From assembly GCA_008704415.1 (NCBI GenBank), contig VXIS01000043.1:124001-188000 (forward strand): a stretch of 64,000 bases of DNA. The letters run 5' to 3'. Below are positions 1 through 11,942 of the stretch, piece by piece. The position numbers and the translations under genes were made by a program. The stretch's first letter is position 1, and each line of letters opens with the position of its first letter. Source of the stretch: Sphaerosporella brunnea. Its lineage: Eukaryota > Ascomycota > Pezizomycetes > Pezizales > Pyronemataceae. Under the pieces are notes generated by a model that saw only the letters and a program-made list of their open reading frames with translations, did no database searches and had not been told where the DNA came from.

Positions 1-824
1 GTGACCACCTCGACCCACTGCGTCGGTATCTTCTTCATGGCCTCGCGTAACCGCGGAAATACGGATCCCACCACATCCGGCGCCACCGCGAGCACTATTA
101 TATCCCATCTCTCGCTGCGAGTCGTTTTCTCTCCATCCTGCACCCAGCGCACCCTGCCGCCCTCCTCGACCGCGACGACCCGCCTGTTGGTTTCGACGTG
201 GACTCCGTCCAACAATAGCGCCTCGGCAGCGCAGACGCCGTCGGAGAGTACCAGGTGAGGCTTCCCGTGGGAAAGTCGCTTGTATCCGGCGATGTCTTCT
301 GCTGGGAACCGCAGCAGCTTTTCGTGCGGGCACGTCGCGACTGCGGACAGCAGCGGGAGTAGATACTCCTCCACGAACCACCTCGACAGTCGTATTCGCC
401 TCAGCCATTCCTGCAGCGACTCGTGCGCGCGCGGCGGGAAAAGGAAGCAGCACAGAGTGAAGTGAGCGTACACAGCGGCCAAGCAGATCATAAGCCACCA
501 GGAACGGTCGTGCGGCAGCGAAGTAAAGTTGCTGATGTGGGTGAAGCCCGAAGAACTGAAGCGGAAGCGGAAGTTTTGCGGCTGCGACGGCAGGCGCAGA
601 TACCGGTAGAGCGCCGTGAGACGGGGGTAGTAGCCCGCGTTGAAGGAGCGCATCGGTATGTCGACGTGCGTGCCCGAGAACTTCAACGATGCGCCTGAGA
701 GGGACGGCGAGGAGGCGGCTTCGAACAGTGTGACATCGTAGCGCTGTTCAGGGTCGCTCCGGAGAAGATGCGCGGTGGTGAGGCCGGCGAGGCCGGAACC
801 CACGATGAGAACTTTTCGAGTCAT
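1..824 (-). CDS. FAD/NAD(P)-binding oxidoreductase (amine-oxidase-like), C-terminus cut by window edge
   Basis: An uninterrupted reading frame runs on the minus strand from the ATG at 824-822 to base 1, about 274 codons, with no intron visible. The N-terminus has a dinucleotide-binding Rossmann motif (VLIVGSGLAGLTTAHLL, residues 5-21), followed by an acidic residue at the end of the second strand (LFEAA). This is the NAD_binding_8/amine-oxidase pattern. A region rich in Pro and aromatic residues follows, then a hydrophobic stretch (WWLMICLAAVYAHFTLCCFL, about residues 120-140) that could be a membrane helix. These features fit the fungal family of flavin-dependent oxidoreductases; the substrate cannot be inferred. 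The gene is divergent from the RhoGAP gene to its right. The catalytic C-terminal half lies outside the window, so the specificity is open. Confidence 0.75.
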   Translation of the reverse strand, partial: MTRKVLIVGSGLAGLTTAHLLRSDPEQRYDVTLFEAASSPSLSGASLKFSGTHVDIPMRSFNAGYYPRLTALYRYLRLPSQPQNFRFRFSSSGFTHISNFTSLPHDRSWWLMICLAAVYAHFTLCCFLFPPRAHESLQEWLRRIRLSRWFVEEYLLPLLSAVATCPHEKLLRFPAEDIAGYKRLSHGKPHLVLSDGVCAAEALLLDGVHVETNRRVVAVEEGGRVRWVQDGEKTTRSERWDIIVLAVAPDVVGSVFPRLREAMKKIPTQWVEVV

Positions 825-1800
825 TGTTGACCAGCGAGGAGGAGGTGCTTTCCAAGAGATATGGACTTGGTTTTCGGACTCAGATGGAAGCAAGGACGGT
901 TTGCACTCAGGGTTTGGCCATCGGCAACGACGGACGTCGAGAGATTCAGGCGTTCACGCCAATGCATCACGATCGTTGGTGTCAAGCTGTGTAAAACGAT
1001 CAAGTCGAATGGGCCCATGGTTTAGCTGGCCAGGTGCCAGACTATCTCGTAGCGTGTTAGGCAAGGGACTGGAGCGCTGATGAGCTCGGCTGAAGGAGGG
1101 AACTGGAGATGCTCTCTCAAACGAGCTCACCGGACGATTTCTGTTTGGTTCCGCACAGAGAAGAGTCGTCTGGGCATCATTCATTGAATGCATGCCGCGA
1201 GTGCTCGTTTGTGACTTCGCTCCGTTTACTTGTGCCCCTCCCACGTGTTTGTTCCTGAGGCTGAGCTTCGTTTGTGAAATTGAGCTGCTGTCGATCGAGA
1301 TAATAATGGAGAAGTCACTAGCAGTCCGTTGAATGATTGTGATGATGATGGTGATGATGATGTCCCACTTCTTACTCTCTCTATTCTACTTCTCTTCTTC
1401 TCCTGATTCCAGCTCTCTTTTGAAAGCGTCGCGCCGTTGTCGTCACGGGGATTGCGTCCGTTTCTGTTTCTATTTTCCGCCGTGAAACGACAGCCAAGTG
1501 ATTTTGATCGCAGCCGCAATCTCAGCCAACGAATCGAAGAGGAAGAAAGGAAGAAAAGACAGAGAGTCCATCCTGCTCACGATAATCGTCATCTTCACGA
1601 CAACTCTGCACTGTCCATATTCACCACCATCAATCTATCTCCCGCTCTGTCCCCTGCGATCAGGGCCTAGCCGACAACGTCGTGTAACATTACCATCACG
1701 GACTCCCCTCCCCAGCCACCTCATCTTCGATCGACAACAAGCAGCAGCAGCCATACTCAACCGCAACATTCTCACCGCGTCGTCGTCGCCGTCGTCGATC
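825..1800. other. Divergent intergenic region / 5' leaders
   Basis: This 976-bp spacer between two divergent genes should hold both promoters. It contains a GAT/GGT microsatellite near 1340-1362. Towards 1800 there is a pyrimidine- and CA-rich leader typical of fungal 5' UTRs, ending with a run of short CAG/GTC repeats just before the RhoGAP start. No open frame here has support as a gene. Confidence 0.6.
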
Positions 1801-4359
1801 ATGGACGACGCTCGAGATCAAGCGAAAGAGCGCTTTGCGCGATTGCAGCGCTCGGTTCAGCCCCACCTGACGCAGCTGCAGGGCCGCATGCCGTCGCTAC
1901 ACTCGCGCAGTCTCAGTAATACACCGCCGCCGTCGCCAGGAGGAGGAATGGGAGTAGGATTAGGAGGAGTAGGAGGAGGAGCAGGAGGAGAAGGAGGAAT
2001 CCCCATACCCGCTCCCTTTCCTCCCGGCCCCCCTCCTCCTCCCGCGCTGACGCGCGCCCCCGCGCTCTCGGATCCTGCTTACAACCATGACCTCGCCGCG
2101 CTGGCGTCCAAGGTCCTCTACCGCTCCGGCACGGACCCGGTTTCTGGCGGCCCGCTCCTGGTGCTGTGTGCCGCTGCTTTCCCGGACGCGAACATGGTCG
2201 ACTACACGGTGCTCCTGCCGTACGTGCTGAGCAACCTCCCCGGCGAGGATGAGCTGAACGCGCTCGAGGACGGCGGGTACTCGGTCATATTCTTCGCTGG
2301 CGGCGGCGGCGACAAGAAAGGGGAGCCCACTGGACGGCCGACCTGGAAATGGACCCTGCAGGCCTATACTCTGGTTGGTGTTTTCCGGGAAATCGCGGGG
2401 ACTGTCCAGGACGACAGGCAGAGCGATTTGGCTGATGGAACCGGCGGACAGTTGGGCAGGGCTGTTAGGAAGAAGATCAGGAAGCTTTGGGTCGTGCACG
2501 AGAAGAATTGGATCCGTGAGTGCTGCTGCCACTTGTCGCTGCTTTGGCTGTGCTGACCGCGCCAGGTGCCATATTCGAGCTCATGGCGAATGTCGTCTCG
2601 CCAAAATTCAAGAAGAAAGTCGTGCACCGTACGTGCCTGTAGTCCTGTGGGGGTGGGGGGGAGTTGTCTGACGTGCGCAGTAAACACGTTGACGGACCTC
2701 GCGCTGCACATCGACATCACAAAAATCAGGATCCCACCTGCTGTGTATCTCTACGATAGGAAACTCGGCAACGAGCTCATCCTGCCCGGCTTCCCGAAGG
2801 CACCAGTTTTTGGCAACCCGCCGTTCCAGAATCCCTCCAATCCCGCCCGGATAGGCGACAGTTATCCTCTGCCCGTGGTCCTGGTCGACACATCAAACTA
2901 CATCCGCCGCCATTGCTTGAATGTGGAAGGAATCTTCCGCGTTCCCCCATCGCAAGCACTGTTGGAGGTTGCCCGCCAGTGCTACGACCGCCACACCAGC
3001 CTGCAATGGGATGAATGGGGTCCGCACACGGCGGCCGGTCTGATCAAGCTGTACTACAGAAGTCTCCCAGAGCCTATGATTCCGGTAGAGTGTTACGAGC
3101 AGATGCAGTCTCTAGTAGCCACCGAGACCGACCCGGAGCGCGCCATGCCAGAAGAGGAGCTTAAGGAGGTCCGCTTCGAAGTGGTGCGGGCACTTCTCAC
3201 GAACGAGGTTACCACGCTTCCGGTCCACTCCCGTATCCTCTTCCTCCGCCATCTCCTCCCTCTACTGTCCGAAGTGGCCGCCCATGGCAAGAACAACAAA
3301 ATGAACGCCACCAATCTGGCAGTCTGCGTAGCTGCGTCTCTAGCACGTTCGAACGACATGGTCGCCGACGCCAAAGCGTCCGCCGGCATCCGCAAATTCG
3401 TCGAGATTGGAATCGAGCGCATCGAAGAGTTGGCGCCGAAGCTGCCGCTGCGAAGAGGCGGCGTACCGCGGCATCGCACGGGCTCGTCGATATCGTCGAT
3501 TCAGTCCATCGCTAGGCTTTCCACGCAGTCGGCCATAATCAGGAAACCGGTGCCATCGCGCATGGTCTCGGAAAGCCCCGTTTCCATGATGCCCTCGCAG
3601 GAACTGTATGAAGCGTTCAAACCTACCATCGTGGAGGAGCAACAGCGCAGGGCGAGCGTCCCGCCGCGATCGAGCTCTTATGATGCCCCTAAGGCGAAGC
3701 CGGAGAGATCGGCTTCGGTCGATCAGTATCAAGCCTACCATCCCTCAATGCAGGGCTACCCCGCGCCTAACCCAGCACCACCCGCTCCCGCCCCAGCCCC
3801 GGTGCAATATCAAGCTTTCACACCCGTCGCCCCACCAGCTCTCCCGCCAAAACCAGCAGCTCTGACCGAAAACCGAGCTCCCTCAAAAGCTCACACTCCC
3901 GCACCCCCGCCAAAGCCGGCAGCACTCACCGAAGCCCCTACCGCTACCACCAAACCCCCCTCCCGCCCCCGCACCCCCTCCTTCGCTCCATCCATCGCCG
4001 ATAAACCTTCCGTCCCGCCCCAGCTCCCCCCGCCACGGAAGCTGTCAGCTACACACCTCGCGCCCCTCGGCGGCGGCACGTTCCAGCGCCCTGCCCTGCG
4101 CCGCGTCGCGAGCGCGAACCTCGATGTCACGGCAGCGGCGGAGCGAGCGAGGAGCAATACCATTTCCGCCGAGCATGAGAAACCCCCTCAGTTGAGGAGG
4201 GTGAAGAGTCAAATGCTTGCTGGGCCGAAGGCTGGGGGGGTGGGCGTTAAGGGATTGAGAGAGATGTTTGAGCAGAGATCGGGAGGCAGTACGCTGGGGG
4301 TAGAAGGTAGTGGTGGTGAGGCGAGGAGGAGATATAGTAGTGTCGGGTTTGGGGCTTAA
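1801..4359 (+). CDS. CRAL-TRIO/Sec14-like plus RhoGAP domain protein (Ecm25 / p50RhoGAP type)
   Basis: GTPase-activating protein for Rho-family GTPases. Exons 1801-2373, 2452-2515, 2566-2628 and 2681-4359 give 792 residues. Residues 1-85 are low-complexity and Gly/Pro-rich. A Sec14/CRAL-TRIO_2-like segment follows (about 95-250), including the p50RhoGAP-like run ending RKKIRKLWVVHEKNWIR. The RhoGAP domain spans about 295-475 and keeps the arginine finger in EGIFRVPP (R320) and the late KMNATNLAVCVA helix. The C-terminal 300 residues are basic and Pro-rich with repeated PPKPAA motifs, likely SH3 ligands. The domain order matches yeast Ecm25 and animal ARHGAP1, which act in polarity and membrane traffic. 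Intron 1 is 78 nt, in frame and without stops, so its retention would add 26 residues. The start is the first ATG of the frame that follows the leader. Confidence 0.85.
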
Positions 4360-5508
4360 GAGAGGCGCTTTTCGGGTTTTTTTTTAGGGGACGGGAGGGG
4401 CTTTTGATATCCATTTTTTCTTCTGCGCTTTGAGTAACGTTACTTAGTGGGGTGATTTGTGATTCAGAGCCTTGTAACTCTACTGAGGCTTCTATCATTC
4501 GTTTGTTTCGTGTTTCTTTTCTTTGTATCTTTCGGCTGTTGGTTGGTTGGTTGGTTTTTTTATTTCCGTTTTTTCTACTTATACCTTACCTCTAGTTCTA
4601 CCTTTCTCCCTAACTTACCTTCTTTTCTTTCTTTTGATTATTACTACCTGGGAGTTAACTATTACTTATCTTCTTCACGATCAATAAGAGCTTGAGCTTT
4701 GAGCTTGTTTGTGATAATCCGGAGTCAGCGGTGGGGAGGTGGTTGATCACCTTGTGGCTAATAAAGTAGGGCAATCATGAGATATCACCCATTGTACGCA
4801 CTGTGGAGATCATCCTCCATCGGGGGGCATACCCCGAACGAAACTACCCAAGCTACCGGACCACCATAATTAGCTGCTGGGATGGCCGGCCGGGGGGGGG
4901 CAGTGCACACGCCGAGAAGTTCCAAGAAGAGGTTGAAATTGGGTTTAAACTTGGCGCCAATCTTGCATGAAACCTGGGCGGCGGCGGGGGGATGCTTGGC
5001 GCAACGTTAACGGTGCTTCAGGAATCTGCGGCGGGTTCAGGGGTAATGTGATGGTGGGTGGACATGATGGAGATAAAGTTGACGATAACGACTTGCTTCA
5101 ATACTTAAATACTTGGAAGCATATATATATGAGGCAAGCGGCAGGAATGTAAGTAAGTATGAAGGCCAGAAAGTCAACGTAGGTAAAATGTAGGGTGAAG
5201 TCTGATCCATAGGGAAGTTGTGCATCATCATCCTGGTGCGAAACCCAAATCGCAAATGAGACTTCTAGATACATCTAACCGCAGCCAAGATATCTCGGCA
5301 GGAGGAGGAGGATAACTTTCGTTCTCCGTTCCTCCTCCATCTTTCTTTCTTTCTTTCTTTACACCACCACCACCACCACATCTTGAGTCGTTATCTGGCT
5401 CGTCCCGCCCTTCGGCCATAGATACTTATTCAAGTCACTCGCTTTTTTGCAACGAAATCATACTTACTTTACAACACCACACACACTAATAGCAACAGCT
5501 CTCTTGTA
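4360..5508. other. Intergenic region between RhoGAP and GH72 genes
   Basis: The first part is T-rich (3' UTR of the RhoGAP gene), with a TTGG repeat near 4541-4556. A G-run lies at 4892-4899. Close to the GH72 start there are two microsatellites, CTTT at about 5341-5361 and CAC at about 5362-5380, in the 5' leader. No gene is supported. Confidence 0.6.
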
Positions 5509-7041
5509 ATGCGTCTCTCAACTCTTCTCATCGCCGCCTTGAGCGGCGTGGCTTCGGCTGCCATTGAATCTGTCGTGATGAAGGACCGCCACTTCTACAC
5601 CGAGTCTGGCAAGCCTTTCTTCGTATGTATCCGGCGGGATGAGTCGGGTTGTCCGGCAGCTGACGTCGATCCAGATCCGGGGAGTCGACTACCAGCCCGG
5701 CGGGTCCGCCGAGTTCGAAAAGGGCCACGACCCGCTGTCCGACATCAACACGTGCGCGCGCGACATCTACATGTTCCAGCAGCTGGGCATCAACACGATC
5801 CGCGTGTACTCGGTGGACCCGTCACTGAACCACGACGAGTGCATGACGCTGCTGGCGCAGGCGGGCATCTACCTGGTACTCGACGTCAACACGCCGCTGC
5901 AGAACCAGCACCTGAACAACCAGGAACCGTGGACCACCTACAACCCGTGGTACCTCGAGCACGTTTTCTCAGTCATCGAGGTCTTCTCCGGTTACGCCAA
6001 CACCCTCGCTTTCCTCTGCGGTAACGAGGTCGTCTTCGAAAAGGTCTCGGCGAAGACCTCCCCTAACTACATTAAGGCTGTCGTCCGCGACATGAAGGGC
6101 TACATCGAGCGCCACGTCGGCCGTGTCATCCCTGTCGGTTACTCCAACGCTGATGACCTCAACTACCGTATCTCCCTCGCCAAGTACCTCGAGTGCGGCC
6201 CTGAGGGATACATCGACTTCTTTGGTGTCAACTCGTGAGTTATTCCCTTTCCCCCCACGTTTTACCATGCTGACGGAACCGGATCAGTTACCAATGGTGC
6301 GGCCACAACACCTTCGAGGGCTCCGGCTACGACAAGCTCGTTGAGGACTACTCAGACATGAGCATCCCGATCTTCTTCACCGAGTTCGGTTGCAACGAGG
6401 TGCGGCCACGCGAGTGGGAGGAGGTAGACGCGCTGTACGGCAACAACATGACGGGCGTCTTCTCGGGCGGGCTGGTATACGAGTACTCGCAGGAAGCCAA
6501 CGACTACGGGCTCGTCGACATCGCCAAGAACGGGCAGGTCAAGACGCGCGACGACTTCATGTCGCTGCAGAAGGCGTACGCGGCGCTGCCAAAGGACATC
6601 AAGGTGCCTTCGGACGTCAAGCTCAACAAGCGCCCGGCCACGTGCCCGCCCTCGGACGACCCCGTCTTCGACCACATCACGGCCAACCACACGCTCCCCT
6701 GGACACTCGGCGAGGACATGATCAAGAAGGGCGTCGCCGACAAGGCCAAGCGCGGAAAGTTCGTCACCGTGTCCACCCGCGCTACCAACTACAACATCGT
6801 CATCGACGGAAAGGTGGTCGAGAACAAGGACGTCAAGATGACGGTCAAGACCAGCGACCAGAAGGTCCTGTCACCCGGCGGCCACGGGCAGAACACGGGC
6901 GGCTGGGACGGCAACACTCCTGCTGCTGACAGCAACACGGCCAAAACCGGGACTGAGACTAGCGCTGCTGCTGCTGTCGGCGGACAGAAGGCGATCGTCG
7001 GTAGCTTGGTGGCTGTGGCTGTTGCTTTTGGCTTTTTGTAA
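5509..7041 (+). CDS. GPI-anchored beta-1,3-glucanosyltransferase, family GH72 (Gel/Gas/Phr)
   Basis: Cell-wall enzyme that cuts internal beta-1,3-glucan and transfers the new end to another chain. Exons 5509-5622, 5675-6234 and 6288-7041 give 475 residues. A secretion signal covers about residues 1-18. The domain opens with IRGVDYQPGGS. The two catalytic glutamates are visible: acid/base E156 in CGNEVVF and nucleophile E257 in FFTEFGCNE. The C-terminus has a Ser/Thr/Ala-rich tract and a final hydrophobic tail (GSLVAVAVAFGFL) typical of a GPI-attachment signal. No Cys-rich CBM43/X8 module is present, so it belongs to the shorter Gel1-like group. The strong preference for C or G at third positions suggests high expression. 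Both introns (52 and 53 nt) have canonical signals. Confidence 0.93.
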
Positions 7042-7138
7042 ACGGGGCCGTAATAGTAGTAGTTTGGGTTTGGGGGTGGGGGAGGTGATGTGCTGGTAGA
7101 TGTTTTGTAAATTGTCCGTGATTTTTGGTATTTAGAGG

Positions 7139-7175
<37 letters not shown>

Positions 7176-8634
7176 AGATTTGTGGTTTCGTTCATTCCTT
7201 GGTCTCTGTTCCTTGTAGGGTTTGAAACTGTTGTGATTCCCCCAAATATATAAGCTCCGGCTTTTTTTTTTTTTTTTTTTCTCCTTGTTTGTGCGCTGTC
7301 TGTGGTGTTTTGTGATGTGTGTTTTATCCGTGTTCTGCGTGGCAGCAGCAGTGGTGGTGGTGGTTGGTGAAAAGGATGTGCTGTGGACATGTGTCGCCGT
7401 AGGTAGTCAGTCGGTAACTCTAGAGGAATAATTATGTACGTGCCAGTATTGATGTTGGTTGATTGATCCCGCGATGAATGGAGTGAGTGCTTGGGAGGAG
7501 GGATGCTTGGAGAATTCTTGGATGTCTTGGACGGGAAGGGAAGGGGGCTGTCTTATGGCGGGAGCTGACGACGACGATGACGACGACGCGCGTGTTGTAG
7601 ACAAACCCTAATTAATACTAGACCCTGGTCGTTGTTGGGCGGGCGCCGGGCGGGAAGTTCGGTAGGGTGTGTTGCGCTGGTTGTGGTATTTGTGGTATTT
7701 GTAATATTGACTGGGATCGTGCGAGAGAGAGGTAGTTGCTGTTTGTTGTGTTGGGAGTCTAACAGCGTCATTAATGATAAAAGAAGGTGACGCATCAAAG
7801 TCTGTGAGTCAAAGACTCAAGGACAACTGCAATATGTAGCGAGGCTCTAGAGGATATAGAGGCGAGGGCGCCTGAATAAATAGGATAGGGCGCCCGTCTC
7901 CTTGTTTCTAGATACCTAGATAGATATCAACTCAATACAAGCGTCGCTCCTCCTCCTCCTCAATTCTCTACATGTTGTTGTTGTTGTTTGTTGTTGCTGG
8001 AAGTGGATGGATTGGTGGGTGGATTGATTGATGGATGGATTGATCCGGAGGGCGGAGGGAGAAAGAATCATCATACCTACCTCACAGAATGAATGGACGG
8101 AATAGAATTTGATTTCGCAGAAAGCAAGCTGGGTGGGCATGCAGTTCTCCCCGCGGCAACGGCTGATGGCCGTTCTCTGAGTGAGAGGGGGGCCTTTTCC
8201 CATACATACAAAACAATTTTGAGTGAAAGAGCCGCCCTACAGTTATGTCCGTACATTTAATGTGGCCCCTTGTGCAGTGCGCCGTGCACTGTAGAAATAA
8301 CTGGGATGGTGGGGGGCAAGCAATTCCCAGCAATTCCCCAGTATTTTTGTAAGGCCCTTCCCCTCCACCCCCCACCTGATATGACATGTATTTGCGGTTG
8401 CGGGATTGCTGCAGGGCCAGGCCAGGGGCACGCGTGAATGATCCGAGCTGCATGACGTAATTCTGTTTGCTTTTTTTTTCCCCTTCTTTTCTTCTCTCGT
8501 CGTCGTCGTCGGGCAAACTTGTCGCTCGAGTCTGCAGAGAATATGCCTTCACGTATACATTACATCCACCGCCGACTGCTTGCAACTCAACTACCTCCTC
8601 CTCCCCCCTCCACCACCACGAACATACCGACACT
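7042..8634. other. Intergenic region with long poly-T tracts
   Basis: The 3' flank of the GH72 gene has a 31-nt poly-T run (7141-7171) and a 19-nt run (7262-7280). GT- and GAT-rich simple sequence fills 7980-8060. The last 200 bp is the pyrimidine-rich leader of the SNF2 gene. The small frames here are low-complexity and are not credible genes. Confidence 0.55.
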
Positions 8635-11445
8635 ATGACGCCCCAAATTACCGCCGAGTTTCTGGCGACCATTCCCGTGGCCGACCTCAGCGAACCCGGC
8701 ACTGCGAAGCCCATTCCCTCCCGCAAGCGCGCCAGCGACGATCTGCCCCTGGCCAAGCACCCGCGCCTTGACGTCGAAGTGATCGAGCTGTCCAGCGAGG
8801 AATCCGGCGACAGCTATGTCGACGACGACGACGACGACGACGACGTAGCCCACTCCTTCGAAGCGTTTTCTCTGCGCCCTTCCAGCAACTTTCAAGAGTC
8901 GCAGGATTTATCCTGGCTCAACCGGGCCGCCGGCTTCGCCGACAACCTCCAGGCGCACCGCGACCGCTGCCGTAGAGGCGCGAGTTCGCAGCCACCACAG
9001 CCCGAGGAGCTGTTGAAGTCGCTGCTGGACGATCTCGGGAATGAGGATGACGATGCACCTGTCGGGCATCGCACGCGCGCTGCGGCTGCAAGGAAGCGCA
9101 GACGGTTGGGCGCTGCCGAGCTGGAGGCTGCGGCCGCTTTGTCGGATGAGGAAGATGACGCTAGCGGCGAACATGACCGGGATGCTGTTGATCCGGAGGA
9201 GGAGATCAAAACGGATCGCGCCAATATCGAGGCGGCCGCGGAGAGGCTGGAATTGCGGAAGACGACGGTTGTGGTCACCAGACGGGAGGAGATTGTGCAG
9301 GCTGGCAGGGAGGGGGTCGGCGACAAGGGGGCCGGCGACGAGGGGGCCGGCGACGAGGAAGACGAGATGGAGTATATCAACCAGAGCCAGCTGGGCTCGA
9401 AGGAAGCAACGCGCCAGTTCCGAGAAGTGAAGGAAACCAGGACGATGTATCAAGCTTCCGGGATGAGGACATCGCTTCTGGATCATCAAGTCCTGGGCGT
9501 TGACTGGATGGTGAAGCACGAGCTGAAGAAAACCCGGCCGTTTGGCGGCTTGGTTGCTGATGCCATGGGCCTAGGCAAGACCATTCAGTCGATCGCCACG
9601 ATGTGTATAAACGGTCCCATCGAACCAGATGATCCCAAGTGCACCCTCATCGTCGCACCTCCCGCTCTTCTCGAGCAGTGGAAAGACGAGATTCAACGAC
9701 ACTGCAGGAAAGGAAGATTCTCTGTTCACATCCACCACGGCGCGGCGAGGATCACGAAACCTGCCGAGTTGGCAAAGAAGGACGTCGTTCTGTGCACCTA
9801 CCACGCTATCTGGAACAGCTACCCGAAGAGGCCAAAGGACCGCAAGCGCATGACGAATAAGGAGTACGAAAACTGGTGGAACAAGGCTTGGGACACGCGC
9901 GGTGTCTTCCATCGCGTCAGGTTCTGGCGAGTGATTCTGGATGAGTGCCACATCATCAAGAACAGGCGAGGACAGATCTCTGAAGCCTGCCAGCACCTCC
10001 GCGCTGTCAACACCTGGGCGCTCTCGGGAACCCCGGTTCAGAACAGTGTAGACGATATATACCCTATTTTGAGCTTTCTCCAGCATCCTACTTGTTCTAA
10101 TTGGGAGGCTTTCCGCGCTTTGGTCCCCGCTAAAGCCAGCTCTATTGTTAGAGCCCAACGAGTGCAAGCGTTGCTGAAGGGCCATATCATGCGGCGTACC
10201 AAGCAGCAGTCTCTCCTTGGAAAGCCGTTGATCACTCTTCCAAAGAAGAGGATCCGCATGGTGGAGCTGGTGCTCAGCGAGGAGGAGATGGCCTTCTACG
10301 GTGCGATCGAGCAGCAGGCGATCGACAGGATCAACAATTATATGCGGAAAGGAACCGAGATGCAGCACGCGACCGGCATTTTGGTGATGCTATTGCGCTT
10401 GCGCCAGGTCTGCGATCACCCTTACCTCGCCCTTGCGATGGTCAACAGAGTCCTGACGTCCGGATATCTGCACCCCATTCATCCCAACCGCATCTCGAAT
10501 GCGAGAAATAATAACTCCCCCGAGCCGTTCGACTTTGCCGAGTTTCTGCGTGCTGGCGACGGCTCGATGCTGAAAGATAACCCCACTATTCTCTCCCGCT
10601 TGATTCAAGCCGCCAAAGACAGGAGACCGGGGAGAAACACCACCCGGACTGGCAGAAAACGGCGCCTTGACGACGGCGATGCCGACGACGGATCCGAAGC
10701 CTTCGACGAAGGAATGGGCGACGACGACGACGATGATCCCAGCAGCGACTGGCAATCCTCAGGCCTGGAGTTCATGCACAGCAGCAAGACCAAAGCGATC
10801 CAGCAGCAACTTGCAGAATGGCGTCTCAACCACCCCAATGACAAAATCGTGCTCTTCAGCCAGTTCACCAAGATGCTGGACATCATCGAAAAGGTCCTCG
10901 ACGACGACACAGGCCTGGAATGGGGGTACACCCGCTACCAGGGCGGCATGTCGATGAGCCAGCGGCAAGACTCGCTCAACGAATTCCGCAACGACCCGCA
11001 TTGCCACATCATGCTTATGAGCATCAGGGCCGGCGGCGTCGGCCTAAATCTTGTCGAGGCAAACCTCATCGTGTGCGTCGACCTCTGGTGGAACGCGGCG
11101 GTGGAACTTCAGGCGTTCGATCGTGTGCATCGACTGGGGCAGAAGAAGGAAGTATACATCACCCGCTTCGTCACCAAGGACACCGTCGAGGAGCGCATCC
11201 TCAGGCTGCAGAAGGCGAAGCTTAACGTGGCTAAGGCGGTCCTCGGCGAGGGCCGTATGTCACTGGGAAAGCTCACCAGAGAAGAGCTGCTGGGCTTGTT
11301 TGTGAGTAATTCCTAGTTGGTGTTGCGGGGAAATGGCTGACGATTTTTGAAGGGCACGTTGCGCATGCACAGGGGGCGGATGGTGTTGAGGGCGTACGGG
11401 GATGAAGGTAAGGATGAGAGCGATGATGATGATGATGAGGAGTGA
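8635..11445 (+). CDS. SNF2-family ATP-dependent DNA translocase with N-terminal SUMO-interaction-like motif
   Basis: Exons 8635-11301 and 11353-11445 give 919 residues. The helicase core is complete: motif I DAMGLGKT (K315), motif II DECH (D436), motif III LSGTPVQN, then VCDHPYLAL, LFSQFTKMLD, the GGVGLNL motif and the arginine-bearing QAFDRVHRLGQ near the C-terminus. A highly acidic insert with DDDDD runs separates the two lobes where Rad5/Rad16 proteins carry a RING finger; no Cys/His cluster is present. Near residue 47 the sequence VEVIELSSEES followed by a poly-Asp run matches a SUMO-interaction motif, as in Uls1-type translocases. If the last intron (GTGAGT, GCTGAC branch, 51 nt) is not removed, the frame stops at 11316, giving 893 residues. 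The start at 8635 is the first ATG after a CA-rich leader. Confidence 0.85.
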
Positions 11446-11925
11446 GGAGTGAGGACTACTCACTTAGCTTACTTACATACATACGCATCTAGCTTTCTTC
11501 TTCTCTCTGCTCCTCATGTGCTATGGGTAATGTGATAGGTATTGGATCTGCTCTCTGCTCTTCTTTAGAAGTAATTATAAGCCCCAGTCAGAACCAATCA
11601 TTAGGATATGTAGAACTCGGACTAGTCATGTATCTTGCGTGCGCGCTGTATATGTATCTTCAACGACAGTTCGCAACTACGGATTGTGAAAAGCTTGGAC
11701 CAGCTGAATGGCACGGCCCCGCTGCCGTGGCCAGCTGCCAACGCTACCACCTGCCAATAGCTTGAGGGTGAGCACTGAGGTTCTTTCGTCGTGTCTTTGA
11801 TCCATAATGCCGGCTGCTCCCAACTTCGTATACCACTGGTACAACGACCCTCCAGCAGCAGCAGCAACTTGAACACAATGGGCAGGCCGAACAAAGGAAA
11901 GGTACAATCACGACAAGCGGGCATC
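11446..11925. other. Intergenic flank of a transposon cluster
   Basis: No gene of the host type is supported. From the ATG at 11879 a short frame (MGRPNKGKVQSRQAG...) continues across the LINE insertion site into 13130 once the LINE is removed. It may be the N-terminus of the decayed DDE transposon described downstream; this is tentative. Confidence 0.35.
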
Positions 11926-11942
11926 TCGGACTCGGAAACGCA
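11926..11942 (+). repeat. Left target-site duplication of the LINE insertion
   Basis: The 17-nt word TCGGACTCGGAAACGCA occurs here and again, identically, at 13113-13129. The two copies bracket the LINE fragment exactly: the RNase H frame begins right after this copy and the A-rich 3' tail ends right before the other. This is the signature of target-primed reverse transcription. Confidence 0.88.
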
